64,000 bases of DNA from Halomonas urumqiensis (GTDB lineage Bacteria > Pseudomonadota > Gammaproteobacteria > Pseudomonadales > Halomonadaceae): assembly GCF_003028575.1 (NCBI RefSeq), contig NZ_PYUD01000001.1, positions 806,001 to 870,000 on the forward strand, written 5' to 3'. How positions within the stretch are numbered: position 1 is the stretch's first letter; each line of letters starts with the position of its first letter. The notes beneath the pieces are model-generated. The model worked only from the letters and a program-made list of their open reading frames with translations. It made no database searches and had not been told where the DNA came from. A program made the position numbers and the translations under genes. Below are positions 17,824 through 25,934 of this stretch, in pieces.

Positions 17824-19369
17824 AGGGCGTTTTTTCCTTGGTGACTTCTCGGGCAATGCTCAGCCAGGCATCGCTGAGCCAGCGTCCGGCGCGGTCGATG
17901 TCGTTTTCGTTGGCGCCGGCGTAGCCGAGTACCAGTCCCGGCTGGCCGGGTTTGCGCCAATAGTAGCCGGAAAGTGCTGATAGCCGCAGCCCGGCTTCGT
18001 TTCCCTGCCGAACCAGTTCGCGCTCCATCTCGTGACTCTCGAGGTAAGCGACCAGGTGCATGCCCGCGTGGCCGGAGGAGAGCTCGAGCCCGCGAGCAAC
18101 CGCTGGCGCCAGGGCACGGCGCAGCGCCGCCTGGCGACTTCGGTAGCACTTGCGCATGCGCGCCACATGGCGGGAGAAATGGCCCTCGCTGATGAAGTCG
18201 GCCAGTGCCGCCTGGGCGACATATTGCCCCTCGCGATGCAGGCGGGCATTGATACGCCGGAAGCTGTCGACCAGCGAGGGTGGCAGCACCAGATAACCGA
18301 GTCTCAAGCCTGGATAGAGCACCTTGCTGAAGGTGCCGACATAGATCACCGGAGCGTCATCCATCAACCCCTGAAGCGAGGCGATCGGCGCACTGGAATA
18401 GCGAAATTCGCTGTCGTAGTCATCCTCGATGATCCAGGCACCATGCTGCTGAGCGATCGCCAATAGCGCCGTGCGGCGCGACAGTGGCAGGGTCGCGCCA
18501 CGGGGATACTGGTGCGAGGGAGTCAGGTAGATCAGCTTGGGAGACGGCGTCTCGGCGGCAAGCGACGCGACATTCATGCCGTCCTCGTCCACCTCAACCG
18601 TCTGCAATGTCAGCCCCGCCGAGGCGAAACAGGCCTGGGCGCCGCCATACCCTGGCTCCTCCATCAACACGCTGTCACCCACGTCGGCAAGCAGCCGCGC
18701 GATCAACTCAAAGCCCTGCTGGGCGCCCTGGGTGATCAGGATCTGCTCCGGTCGGCAGCGCACCGAGCGCGACAATTGCAGGTAGTCGCAGAGGGCATCG
18801 CGCAGGCTGCTGACACCGCCGGCATTTTGATAATCGAACCAGTCGATGGGCGCACGCTGCTGGTGGCGCCGCAGCAAGCGTTGCCAGCGTTCACGCGGGA
18901 AACGATCCAGGGCGGGCACGCCGGGAGCAAAGGCGAGGTGTCGCTCGCTCGATGAGGCACTGAAATCAAGCAGTCGCTCGCCGCGTCGCGACAGGGCGAC
19001 TGGTGCCGTATGGTCGGCGACCTTACGAGCCTGTGGGTCCCATTGCCACTCGGCAACGAACACGCCGGCACCCTGTCGCGATACCAGAAAGCCTTCGGCA
19101 ACCAGGCGGTCGATGGCGCCCAGCACGGTGTTCCGGCCGATACCCAGGCTGGCGGCCAACTGCCGGGAAGAGGGCAGGGCGTGGCCGGTGCTAAGCTGCC
19201 CCTGCTGGATACCGCTACGCAAGGCATCATAAAGCCGCTGGCCAAGCGTTCGGTCATCGGGTGTGGAGAGCTGCAGGTTCAGGGCCTCCTGAATCCACAG
19301 TCGATGGGCGTTGGGATCTGCCACTGGTTCCTCATGAATAGGCAAGACTGGTTCTTCTTGGGGAACCAT
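17789..19369 (-). CDS. MocR/PdxR-type GntR regulator with aminotransferase domain
   Basis: About 526 residues. An N-terminal GntR winged helix ([45 protein letters not shown]) is joined by a linker to a fold-type I aminotransferase-like domain. That domain keeps the PLP lysine segment ([17 protein letters not shown]) and [10 protein letters not shown]. Such proteins regulate genes through PLP or amino-compound binding. I place the start at ATG 19369; the frame extends further up. GTG 19324 ([10 protein letters not shown], behind GAGGA) is an alternative that would leave the CTGGTTC repeats outside the gene. It is divergent from two acetyltransferases and PaiB, which it may control. Confidence 0.85.
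   Translation of the reverse strand: MVPQEEPVLPIHEEPVADPNAHRLWIQEALNLQLSTPDDRTLGQRLYDALRSGIQQGQLSTGHALPSSRQLAASLGIGRNTVLGAIDRLVAEGFLVSRQGAGVFVAEWQWDPQARKVADHTAPVALSRRGERLLDFSASSSERHLAFAPGVPALDRFPRERWQRLLRRHQQRAPIDWFDYQNAGGVSSLRDALCDYLQLSRSVRCRPEQILITQGAQQGFELIARLLADVGDSVLMEEPGYGGAQACFASAGLTLQTVEVDEDGMNVASLAAETPSPKLIYLTPSHQYPRGATLPLSRRTALLAIAQQHGAWIIEDDYDSEFRYSSAPIASLQGLMDDAPVIYVGTFSKVLYPGLRLGYLVLPPSLVDSFRRINARLHREGQYVAQAALADFISEGHFSRHVARMRKCYRSRQAALRRALAPAVARGLELSSGHAGMHLVAYLESHEMERELVRQGNEAGLRLSALSGYYWRKPGQPGLVLGYAGANENDIDRAGRWLSDAWLSIAREVTKEKTPYEHRKGKNAGG
19323..19369. promoter_or_regulatory. Candidate MocR operator: direct repeats plus inverted copy
   Basis: ACTGGTTCCTC (19323-19333) and ACTGGTTCTTC (19347-19357) are 11-bp direct repeats 24 bp apart. 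An inverted copy GGAACCAT lies at 19362-19369. Two direct repeats plus an inverted half-site between a MocR gene and its divergent neighbour is the usual arrangement for this regulator class. They overlap the first codons if the regulator starts at 19369. Confidence 0.4.
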
Positions 19370-19417
19370 TATGCCGGCAGACTGACGCTTCGTCACATCC
19401 AGACAGTGAGCCTTGCC

Positions 19418-19864
19418 ATGATCACGATCTCCCAAGCGACACGCGAACAGCTCGACGAGCTGGTGCCTCTGGTCGATGGCTACCGCCAGTTCTATCGTCA
19501 ACCCAGTGACCCCGATGGCGTCCGCCATTTCATGGCGCAGCGCTTCGACAAGGGCGATGCGCATGTGCTGCTGGCTCTCGATGAAGACAATCGCGCCATT
19601 GGTTTCGCGCAGCTGTTTCCGGTGCCTTCGACGACGAGCCTGGCAACGCGCTGGATACTCAACGACCTGTTCGTCATGCCCGAGTCACGCTGTGAAGGGG
19701 CCGGAAGTGCCTTGCTGGAAGCCGCGCGCGACCTGGCGCGTTCCCAGGGTGTGCCACAACTGATGCTACGCACACAGGTGGAAAACAGCGTGGCCAAGGC
19801 CCGCTACCAGGCACTTGGCTGGCAGCGCGACACGGCCTTCGATACCTACCTGATCACTGCCTGA
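19418..19864 (+). CDS. GNAT family N-acetyltransferase
   Basis: A 148-residue acetyl-CoA-dependent N-acetyltransferase. Motif A is visible as DLFVMPESRCEGAGSALLEA (acetyl-CoA pyrophosphate loop CEGAGS), followed by KARYQALGWQRD (motif B). The start ATG 19418 gives the usual beginning MITISQATREQLDELVPLV; the frame is open upstream but opposes the MocR gene. First gene of a + strand group (GNAT, GNAT, PaiB) divergent from the MocR regulator. The acetylated substrate cannot be told from sequence; a polyamine or other amine would suit the PaiB neighbour, but that is inference. Confidence 0.85.
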   Translation: MITISQATREQLDELVPLVDGYRQFYRQPSDPDGVRHFMAQRFDKGDAHVLLALDEDNRAIGFAQLFPVPSTTSLATRWILNDLFVMPESRCEGAGSALLEAARDLARSQGVPQLMLRTQVENSVAKARYQALGWQRDTAFDTYLITA

Positions 19865-19884
19865 GACCTTCGAGAGTGGGTGCC

Positions 19885-20640
19885 ATGACGCCTGAAACCA
19901 ATGACTACGGCCAGCCGGTGGGTCCTGACATCGTGGGATGGGAGCCGTCCGCCGGGCTTGAGCCTTCGCTGATCAGCGGGCGTTTCTGCCGGCTGGAGCC
20001 ATTGAACGCGGACAACCATGTCGCGAGCCTGTGGCAAGCGTGGCGGGAGCCGGCCCCGGAGTTCGACCATGACCCTGAAGCGCTTGCCCGCTGGACCTAT
20101 CTGGGTGGCCGACCGTTCAACGACGAGAGTGGTTGCCGTGCCTGGCTGACGCGCATGAGTGGCGACCGGGAGCTGCTTTGCTATGCCGTTGTCGACCTCG
20201 CCGATGGTCACGCGGTGGGCATGGCGGCATATCTCAATGAGATACCCGTCGATGGCCGGGTCGAGATCGGCCATCTCAGCTTTTCGCCACGCATGGCGCG
20301 TACGGTGATGTCCAGCGAGGCGCTGATGTTGATGATGGCCGAGGCTTTCGACAAGGGCTACCGGCGCCTGGAATGGAAGTGCGATGCGCTGAATGCTCCC
20401 TCCCGCCGTGCCGCCGAGCGGCTGGGATTTTGCTTCGAGGGCATCTTCCGCCAGCATCGTGTGGTAGCGGGGCGCAACCGCGACACGGCCTGGTTCTCGG
20501 TGCTTGATGAGGAATGGCCGGCGATTCGCGATTGCCACCGACGCTGGCTGGCCCCCGCGAACTTCGATAACGAGGGTCGCCAGCGCCAGTCACTGTCATC
20601 GATGATCGCCGCGTCGCGGTCACCCAGCTTGCTGTATTGA
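19885..20640 (+). CDS. GNAT family acetyltransferase, RimJ/RimL type
   Basis: A 251-residue member of the larger RimJ/RimL-like GNAT group. Typical segments are LISGRFCRLEPLNADNHVA, DGRVEIGHLSFSPRMARTV and EWKCDALNAPSRRAAERLGF (motif B), then FEGIFRQHRVVAGRNRDTAWF. ATG 19885 has GAGAG upstream; GTG 19876 is an in-frame alternative. It lies 20 bp after the first GNAT gene and 10 bp before paiB, so the three are probably one transcript. The substrate is unknown; family members act on protein N-termini, amino acids or antibiotics. Confidence 0.85.
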   Translation: MTPETNDYGQPVGPDIVGWEPSAGLEPSLISGRFCRLEPLNADNHVASLWQAWREPAPEFDHDPEALARWTYLGGRPFNDESGCRAWLTRMSGDRELLCYAVVDLADGHAVGMAAYLNEIPVDGRVEIGHLSFSPRMARTVMSSEALMLMMAEAFDKGYRRLEWKCDALNAPSRRAAERLGFCFEGIFRQHRVVAGRNRDTAWFSVLDEEWPAIRDCHRRWLAPANFDNEGRQRQSLSSMIAASRSPSLLY

Positions 20641-20650
20641 GGAGTCACAT

Positions 20651-21310
20651 ATGCACTGGCCCGTCCAGTTTCGCATGCAGGAACACGCAGCGTGCCATCG
20701 GCTAATCGGAACGGCGCCCTTTGCGACCCTGATCAGCACAATCCCCGGAGCTCAACTGAATGCCGATCATCTGCCATTGTTGTTGATGCCGGCGAGCGAT
20801 GATCAGGGGCAGGACCGTTTGGTGGGCCATATTGCGCGTGCCAACCCGCTCACCAAACATCTCGGAAGTGCCGTGGACCATGTCGAGGCGCTGGCCATCT
20901 TTCATGGTCCTCATGCCTATATCACGCCGAGCTGGTACCCGGCCAAGCGCGAACACGGCAAGGTGGTGCCGACCTGGAATTATCAGGTGGTGCACGCGCA
21001 TGGCAGGCTGCGTCTGATCGACGATACGGATTGGTTGCGTGATGTGGTGACCGCGCTCACCGAGCGCTTCGAGGGCGATCGGCAATCCCCCTGGCGGGTC
21101 AGTGATGCGCCCGACGAGTATCTCGCGGCGATGTGCCGCGCCATCGTCGGGGTCGAGATCACCATCGAACGCCTGGAAGGTAAACACAAGGCGAGCCAGC
21201 ACAAACCGCTCGCCGAGCGCCAGGCGATCCAGCGAGGATTGCGAGTCGAGTATGGCTATGGTGACCAGGACGCTGCCTGTCTCAGCGGCATGACGCCAAG
21301 TGAAAGTTAG
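20651..21310 (+). CDS. PaiB-type FMN-binding protein
   Basis: A 219-residue protein of the PaiB family (FMN-binding split barrel, described in Bacillus as a transcriptional regulator with the acetyltransferase PaiA). Diagnostic stretches are LNADHLPLLL, GHIARANPLTKHL, FHGPHAYITPSWYPAKREHG and VVPTWNYQVVHAHG, with a C-terminal HKPLAERQAIQRGL. A GNAT gene beside it repeats the PaiA/PaiB association. The stop overlaps, tail to tail, that of the convergent aldo/keto reductase by 3 bp. Whether it binds DNA here or acts as a flavoenzyme is open. Confidence 0.88.
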   Translation: MHWPVQFRMQEHAACHRLIGTAPFATLISTIPGAQLNADHLPLLLMPASDDQGQDRLVGHIARANPLTKHLGSAVDHVEALAIFHGPHAYITPSWYPAKREHGKVVPTWNYQVVHAHGRLRLIDDTDWLRDVVTALTERFEGDRQSPWRVSDAPDEYLAAMCRAIVGVEITIERLEGKHKASQHKPLAERQAIQRGLRVEYGYGDQDAACLSGMTPSES

Positions 21311-22197
21311 ACGATATCCAGCGGCGTCTTGTGGCTGGGTGCCGGGAAGGCGGCGTCCAGGCGCGCGATGGCTTGATCATCGAGGTGAATAGTCAGTGCG
21401 GAGGCGTTCTGCTCGACGTGTTCTAGTTGGGTCGCCTTGGGGATCGCGATGACATCGCGTCGGCCTTCCGCTGGGCGAATCGCCCAGGCCAGCAGCAGTT
21501 GGGTCGGGGTGATGCCAAGGCCCGATGCCACGTCCAGTATCTCGGGATGAGACAGCAATTCACGACGCAGGCTTCCGGCCTGGGCCAGCGGGCAGTAGGC
21601 CATGGTCGGGATGCCGCGGGCGCGTTGCCAGGGCAGCAAGGAGTGTTCGATGCCGCGTGAGCCGAGATGGTAGAGCACCTGGTTCACCGCGCAGGCATCA
21701 CCGCCGGGCACCTCGGCAAGCTGGGCCATCTCATCGATGTCGAAGTTCGATACCCCAAAGCGATGGATCTTGCCGCTGGCCTGCAGTCGCTCGAACGCCT
21801 CGAGCGTTTCTGCCAGGGGTACGTTGCCCGGCCAGTGCAGCAGGTAGAGGTCCAGATGATCGGTACCTAGCCGGGCCAGGCTGCGCTCACAGGCGGCGAT
21901 GGCGTCATCACGTCCAGCGTTCCATGGGTAGACCTTGGAGACCAGAAAGGCCTCGTCGCGTCGGCCCACCAGTGCCTCGCCGACAACCTCCTCGGCACCT
22001 CCATCGGCGTACATCTCGGCGGTATCGATCAGCCTGAGACCGTGTTCCAGCCCGGCCTGGAGCGCGCGAACCTCATCGCGTCTGGGCGCAAGACCTTCAC
22101 CCATGTACCAGGTGCCCTGGCCGATGGACGGTAGATCGATCGACGCAAGCTCGCCTTGGGCAGCCAGGTTGACGTGAGGCTGGGATGTGCGGCTCAT
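21307..22197 (-). CDS. Aldo/keto reductase
   Basis: A 296-residue NADPH-dependent TIM-barrel oxidoreductase of the AKR superfamily. The conserved segments are GLRLIDTAEMYADGGAEEVV (catalytic Asp and Tyr), FLVSKVYPWN (Lys), DLYLLHWPGNV (His), RFGVSNFD and the cofactor-binding VIAIPKATQLEHVEQN. ATG 22197 follows AGGAG; the upstream in-frame extension to 22341 lacks family similarity. Closest in style to bacterial YeaE/2,5-diketo-gluconate-reductase-like AKRs. The substrate is unknown, and it seems to be a stand-alone gene. Confidence 0.9.
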   Translation of the reverse strand: MSRTSQPHVNLAAQGELASIDLPSIGQGTWYMGEGLAPRRDEVRALQAGLEHGLRLIDTAEMYADGGAEEVVGEALVGRRDEAFLVSKVYPWNAGRDDAIAACERSLARLGTDHLDLYLLHWPGNVPLAETLEAFERLQASGKIHRFGVSNFDIDEMAQLAEVPGGDACAVNQVLYHLGSRGIEHSLLPWQRARGIPTMAYCPLAQAGSLRRELLSHPEILDVASGLGITPTQLLLAWAIRPAEGRRDVIAIPKATQLEHVEQNASALTIHLDDQAIARLDAAFPAPSHKTPLDIV

Positions 22198-22313
22198 GGT
22201 GATTCGCTCTCCTGTCGGGAATGATTCAATCATGCTGTGACAGCCTGCAACGCTTTGCAATTCATGATCGCTGCGCGGACTATAGTGAGCCGTATTACCT
22301 GCCGAGCTCTGCC

Positions 22314-22892
22314 ATGACCGTTGCTGAATCGTCGGATTCACTGCCCCTTGCCGCCAGTCGTCGCTGGGTTGAGACCTTCGTGGTTGCCCATGATGTCTGC
22401 CCGTTCGCCGGACGAGAGCTTGCGCGCGACACCATCCGCTATGTGGAAGTGGACGCCGCGGACCTGGAACGGGCGCTGCTTGAGGTGATCAATGAGTGCC
22501 GCCTGCTCGATAGTCACCCTGGAATCGAGACGACCCTGCTGGTGCTGACGGGTGGCCTCGAGGCGTTCGAGGATTACCTGGATGCGCTGGCCATCGCCGA
22601 GGCACTGCTCATCGACCAGGGCTATGAAGGAATCTACCAACTGGCGAGTTTTCATCCCGACTACTGCTTCGCGGATGCCACGTCCGATGATCCCGCCAAC
22701 TACACCAACCGTTCGCCATGGCCGATGCTGCACCTGCTGCGCGAAGCGGGCCTCGAGAAAGCGCTTGCCCATCACCCCGACCCCGAGGGCATTCCAGCGC
22801 GCAATATCGAGAGAATGCGTGCGTTCGGCGATGCACGGCTCGCCGCGACGCTGGACGCCTTGCGCCAACCCGAGCCTGATGGCCGACATTGA
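22314..22892 (+). CDS. DUF1415 family protein
   Basis: A 192-residue cytoplasmic protein of the DUF1415 family. Its conserved features are visible: [19 protein letters not shown] near the N-terminus, the central [43 protein letters not shown] and [11 protein letters not shown]. Two cysteines (VCPF, DYCF) are conserved-looking and could bind metal or be redox-active. The family has no established function. ATG 22314 gives the standard N-terminus. It lies upstream of tpx, but with an 80-bp gap, so an operon is uncertain. Confidence 0.85.
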   Translation: MTVAESSDSLPLAASRRWVETFVVAHDVCPFAGRELARDTIRYVEVDAADLERALLEVINECRLLDSHPGIETTLLVLTGGLEAFEDYLDALAIAEALLIDQGYEGIYQLASFHPDYCFADATSDDPANYTNRSPWPMLHLLREAGLEKALAHHPDPEGIPARNIERMRAFGDARLAATLDALRQPEPDGRH

Positions 22893-22971
22893 TGCGCGGT
22901 GGCCGGTCGCGTGGCGACAGGGTAGTCTCGTCACGTTGTTGGTTTTTCACCACAGGACTGGAGGAATGACA

Positions 22972-23472
22972 ATGCGACAGGTAACCCGCGCCGGAGAGCC
23001 GGTGGATGTGGCTGGAGAGTTTCCAAGTGTTGGCCAGGCGGCGCCGCCACTGACTCTGACCAATACCGACTTGGCCGACGTGACACTTGCCGACTACGCC
23101 GGCAAGCGCAAGGTGCTCAACATCATCCCCAGCGTCGATACGCCGACCTGTGCGATGTCGACGCGCAAGTTCAACGAGCTGGCATCGAACATGGCCGATA
23201 CCGTGGTGCTGGTGGTATCCGCCGACCTGCCGTTTGCCGCCAAGCGCTTCTGTGGCGCCGAGGGGTTGGATAACGTCGAGACGCTTTCCACCTTCCGCCA
23301 TCCGGAGTTTCTCGAGGCATGGGGCGTGGCGTTGTGCAGCGGCGTGATGAGCGGCCTGTGCGCGCGTGGCGTGGTGGTGCTCGATGACAACGACCAGGTG
23401 ATTCACAGCCAACTGGTCGAGGAAATCAAGGACCAACCGGATTACGACGCAGCACTTGCTGCCTTGTCCTGA
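22972..23472 (+). CDS. tpx: Thiol peroxidase (atypical 2-Cys peroxiredoxin)
   Basis: A 166-residue peroxiredoxin reducing hydroperoxides with thioredoxin. The peroxidatic cysteine lies in [14 protein letters not shown] and the resolving cysteine in [10 protein letters not shown], matching Tpx Cys61/Cys95 spacing. The C-terminal [16 protein letters not shown] is typical. I chose ATG 22972 (MRQVTRAG) because the GGAGG at 22960-22964 is 7-8 bases away; ATG 22966 would sit too close. It is followed after 160 bp by another peroxide-defence gene (osmC). Confidence 0.95.
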   Translation: MRQVTRAGEPVDVAGEFPSVGQAAPPLTLTNTDLADVTLADYAGKRKVLNIIPSVDTPTCAMSTRKFNELASNMADTVVLVVSADLPFAAKRFCGAEGLDNVETLSTFRHPEFLEAWGVALCSGVMSGLCARGVVVLDDNDQVIHSQLVEEIKDQPDYDAALAALS

Positions 23473-23538
23473 GCGCCGATTGGCGTCAGGGTGGGCGGAG
23501 CATGCTGGCAGGTTGTTCGGCAAAGCCGGCTACACTGT

Positions 23539-23586
23539 TTCAAGCAGGACTATGTTCAAGAAGGACTGTGTTCAAGCAGGACTATG
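23539..23586. repeat. Three 16-bp tandem repeats upstream of osmC
   Basis: Units TTCAAGCAGGACTATG, TTCAAGAAGGACTGTG and TTCAAGCAGGACTATG are directly adjacent, and TTAAAGACC starts a decayed fourth. They occupy the osmC leader and are not coding. Confidence 0.9.
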
Positions 23587-23632
23587 TTAAAGACCTCTTC
23601 CAAGGTCATTTCAATCGACAAGGAGCGACACC

Positions 23633-24064
23633 ATGAGCATCACCAAGACAGCTTCCGCCCGCTGGCAGGGCGGCCTCAAGAATGGCAAGGGGACGGTGTC
23701 CAGCGAAAGCGGTGTCTTGAAGGACACGCCCTATGATTTTCGCCAGCGTTTCGAGGGCGAGGCCGGCACCAACCCCGAGGAGCTGATTGGCGCTGCCCAT
23801 GCCAGTTGCTTTTCGATGGCGCTGTCGATGATTCTCGGCGAGGCGGACATGGAAGCCGAGAGCATCGATACCACGGCGACCGTGACGCTGGCTCAGGACG
23901 ACAGCGGCTTCAGCATTCCTGCCATTCACCTGGTGACACGGGTGAAAATGCCGGGCGCCGACAAGGCGGCTTTCGAAGAGTGTGCCGAGAAGGCAAAGGC
24001 GGGCTGCCCGATCTCCAAGCTGTTCAATGCCGAGATTACCCTCGAGGCGACGCTCGAGAGCTGA
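23633..24064 (+). CDS. osmC: OsmC family peroxiredoxin
   Basis: A 143-residue OsmC protein that reduces organic hydroperoxides and is commonly induced by osmotic or stationary-phase stress. It is nearly colinear with E. coli OsmC: GKGTVSSESGVL, RFEGEAGTNPEELIGAAHAS (active-site Glu/Arg), the peroxidatic Cys in ASCFSMALS and the second Cys in AKAGCPISK. A good ribosome site (AAGGAG) precedes the ATG. The leader carries 16-bp tandem repeats, and a strong bidirectional hairpin follows. Confidence 0.95.
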   Translation: MSITKTASARWQGGLKNGKGTVSSESGVLKDTPYDFRQRFEGEAGTNPEELIGAAHASCFSMALSMILGEADMEAESIDTTATVTLAQDDSGFSIPAIHLVTRVKMPGADKAAFEECAEKAKAGCPISKLFNAEITLEATLES

Positions 24065-24087
24065 TTTCCGAGCGTAAGGTCGATACC

Positions 24088-24123
24088 ACGCCAAACGGCC
24101 ACCTTCGGGTGGCCGTTTGGCGT
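24088..24123. terminator. Bidirectional hairpin with TTCG loop
   Basis: A perfect 16-bp stem (ACGCCAAACGGCCACC / GGTGGCCGTTTGGCGT) closed by a stable TTCG tetraloop, between the convergent osmC and amidotransferase genes. Confidence 0.85.
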
Positions 24124-24136
24124 TGGTGCGCATGGC

Positions 24137-24823
24137 TTAGTCTCGCTCGCTATGCTTGCGCGCGGCAGCCTTGACCAGCGCGCGAATCAGGCGTTGCTGC
24201 GGGCGGTTGAAGATCAGCCATTCAGGGTGCCATTGCACGCCGATCAGGAAGTCGTGGTCGCGGGACTCGATGCCCTGTACCAGGCCGTCGCGATCACGGG
24301 CGACGATTTCGATGCCTCGCCCGGCCTGGCGTACCGCCTGATGGTGGAGGCTGTTGATGCGACACCAGCTCACACCCAGCAAGCGATGCAGCTTGCTTGC
24401 CGCGACGATATCCACGGTCTTGCGCGGCAGCACGGTGCGCCGACGCTTGAGTCCTTCGTGAGAGGTGTAGATGTCCGGGTCCAGCGTGCCACCCAGATAG
24501 ACATTGATCAGTTGGGCACCACGACAGATGCCGAGCACCGGCGTTGAAAGCGGTATGAAGCGTTCCAGCAACTCCAGCTCCAGTTCGTCGCGCTGAGGGT
24601 CGACACGCACGTCGAGCTGCACTTCGCTGTTATACAGATGGGCTTGGATATCGTCGCCGCCACCGATGATCAGGCCATCCAGACGGTCGGGTATCGGACG
24701 CGATGGCGACAGCCGGCGTGGACGTCCTCCATGACGCCATACCGCGAACCAGTCGAACAGCCAGGCGATATGGCTCTTGTCGTCGGAAGTGGTGATGCCG
24801 ATCAGAGGCCGCGACTCGCTCAC
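24137..24823 (-). CDS. Class I glutamine amidotransferase / gamma-glutamyl hydrolase (PuuD-like)
   Basis: A 228-residue peptidase C26 / class I GATase-like enzyme. The nucleophile motif is LGICRGAQLINV (Cys), and the His-Glu of the triad appears in IGVQWHPEWL. LIIGGGDDI is the oxyanion-side strand motif. The start is a GTG (24823) overlapping the TGA of the upstream amidoligase gene (GTGA), which strongly suggests coupled translation. Beside an amidoligase, a role hydrolysing gamma-glutamyl amides or supplying ammonia is plausible. PuuD itself acts in putrescine breakdown, but no other puu genes are here. Confidence 0.85.
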   Translation of the reverse strand: MSESRPLIGITTSDDKSHIAWLFDWFAVWRHGGRPRRLSPSRPIPDRLDGLIIGGGDDIQAHLYNSEVQLDVRVDPQRDELELELLERFIPLSTPVLGICRGAQLINVYLGGTLDPDIYTSHEGLKRRRTVLPRKTVDIVAASKLHRLLGVSWCRINSLHHQAVRQAGRGIEIVARDRDGLVQGIESRDHDFLIGVQWHPEWLIFNRPQQRLIRALVKAAARKHSERD

Positions 24824-25827
24824 GATGCCCCCGCCCAGCCGCGCACCTTGCGCCACAGCCGTGCCAGCGGTGTCTGTGTGTGCCGTATCACGTAGTCGCT
24901 GGCGCGGGTCATCAGCGTTTCGCGGTCAGCGGCCAGTGCCTCGACAGCCAACCAGCGGTTCCACTCCACCACCGATCCCCAACCGGGTGCCGAGAGTCGG
25001 GCATCGGGAAGCCGATAGTGAAAGGTGGGGCGCGGCTTGACCAGCTTGTCGCGGAACAGTTCATGGGGAAAGTCCGGGCGCAGGAAGGCAAACAAGGGTG
25101 TCATGTCCAGTTCGCGATTGCGGGTCGGGTTGTGCTCGAGATAATCCTCGATCAGGGTGTCGATATCCGGGGCATAGTCGGGTTCGAGCACCTTGATGGC
25201 ATAGGATTTCGGAAATGGATTGGCATGCGGCAAGACTTCCCGGGTGATGTCCACATCGATCTGCTCGCGTAGCCACTCGGCACAGAGCAGGTAGGCGCGC
25301 AGGTGATCGAGAAGGCTTCCCGCCTCGAGGCTTGGCACCTCGGGATTCAAATGCAACCCGAAGCCATAGAGCAAGCTGGCGTCGGTGCCCTTGGCACCAT
25401 GTTCGCGCAGGGCATCGAACAGCCGGTCGAGCTCATCCAGCTCGTTCCAGGGTACCGGGGGGCATACGATCTCGGTGGGGACCAGCCCGGTGACCACGTC
25501 GCCGATCAATTCGCGGGTGCGGGTGTGGAACTCCACATGCATCTGGTGTCGCTGCCGCTGCCACTCGCTGTCGTCCTTGAGCTTGGCCTCGAGCAGCGTA
25601 TCGTCGGGGTGCGCATACTGGGTGTCGAGTTCGATCATGAAGTCGCCCCAGCGGGTGCCGCTGACCTTCAGCCGATGGGCACTGAGAGCGACGATGTCAC
25701 CACCGAACAGGTCGCGGACCAGTTCGGCAGTATGCTGCGGGGGCAGGCCCGCGAACTCGACCTCGACGCCAACGCGACGCAGTTCTCCATCGGGATTGCA
25801 GGGTTCGGGTGGCGGTAGCGGCGTCAT
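24820..25827 (-). CDS. Amidoligase family protein (glutamine-synthetase-like fold)
   Basis: A 335-residue protein of the amidoligase_2 type, the group of glutamine-synthetase-like ATP-dependent ligases described bioinformatically with linked amidotransferases. Recognisable stretches are RRVGVEVEFAGLPPQHTAEL (acidic GxExEF strand), FMIELDTQYAHP, GFGLHLNPEVPSLEAG and HYRLPDARL. It probably forms amide or isopeptide bonds on a small molecule or peptide; the substrate is unknown. It is the first gene of a two-gene operon with the class I GATase, sharing a GTGA overlap. It has no signal peptide or membrane segment. Confidence 0.8.
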   Translation of the reverse strand: MTPLPPPEPCNPDGELRRVGVEVEFAGLPPQHTAELVRDLFGGDIVALSAHRLKVSGTRWGDFMIELDTQYAHPDDTLLEAKLKDDSEWQRQRHQMHVEFHTRTRELIGDVVTGLVPTEIVCPPVPWNELDELDRLFDALREHGAKGTDASLLYGFGLHLNPEVPSLEAGSLLDHLRAYLLCAEWLREQIDVDITREVLPHANPFPKSYAIKVLEPDYAPDIDTLIEDYLEHNPTRNRELDMTPLFAFLRPDFPHELFRDKLVKPRPTFHYRLPDARLSAPGWGSVVEWNRWLAVEALAADRETLMTRASDYVIRHTQTPLARLWRKVRGWAGAS

Positions 25828-25934
25828 GACGGCATCCTGTGCGTGTCGATAGTGCCCATTCCTGAAAGATGGCCTGACGAGATGACCTTACGAAATGGCA
25901 GCTTTCGCAGCCTATCATAGATAACGGAGCCCCG

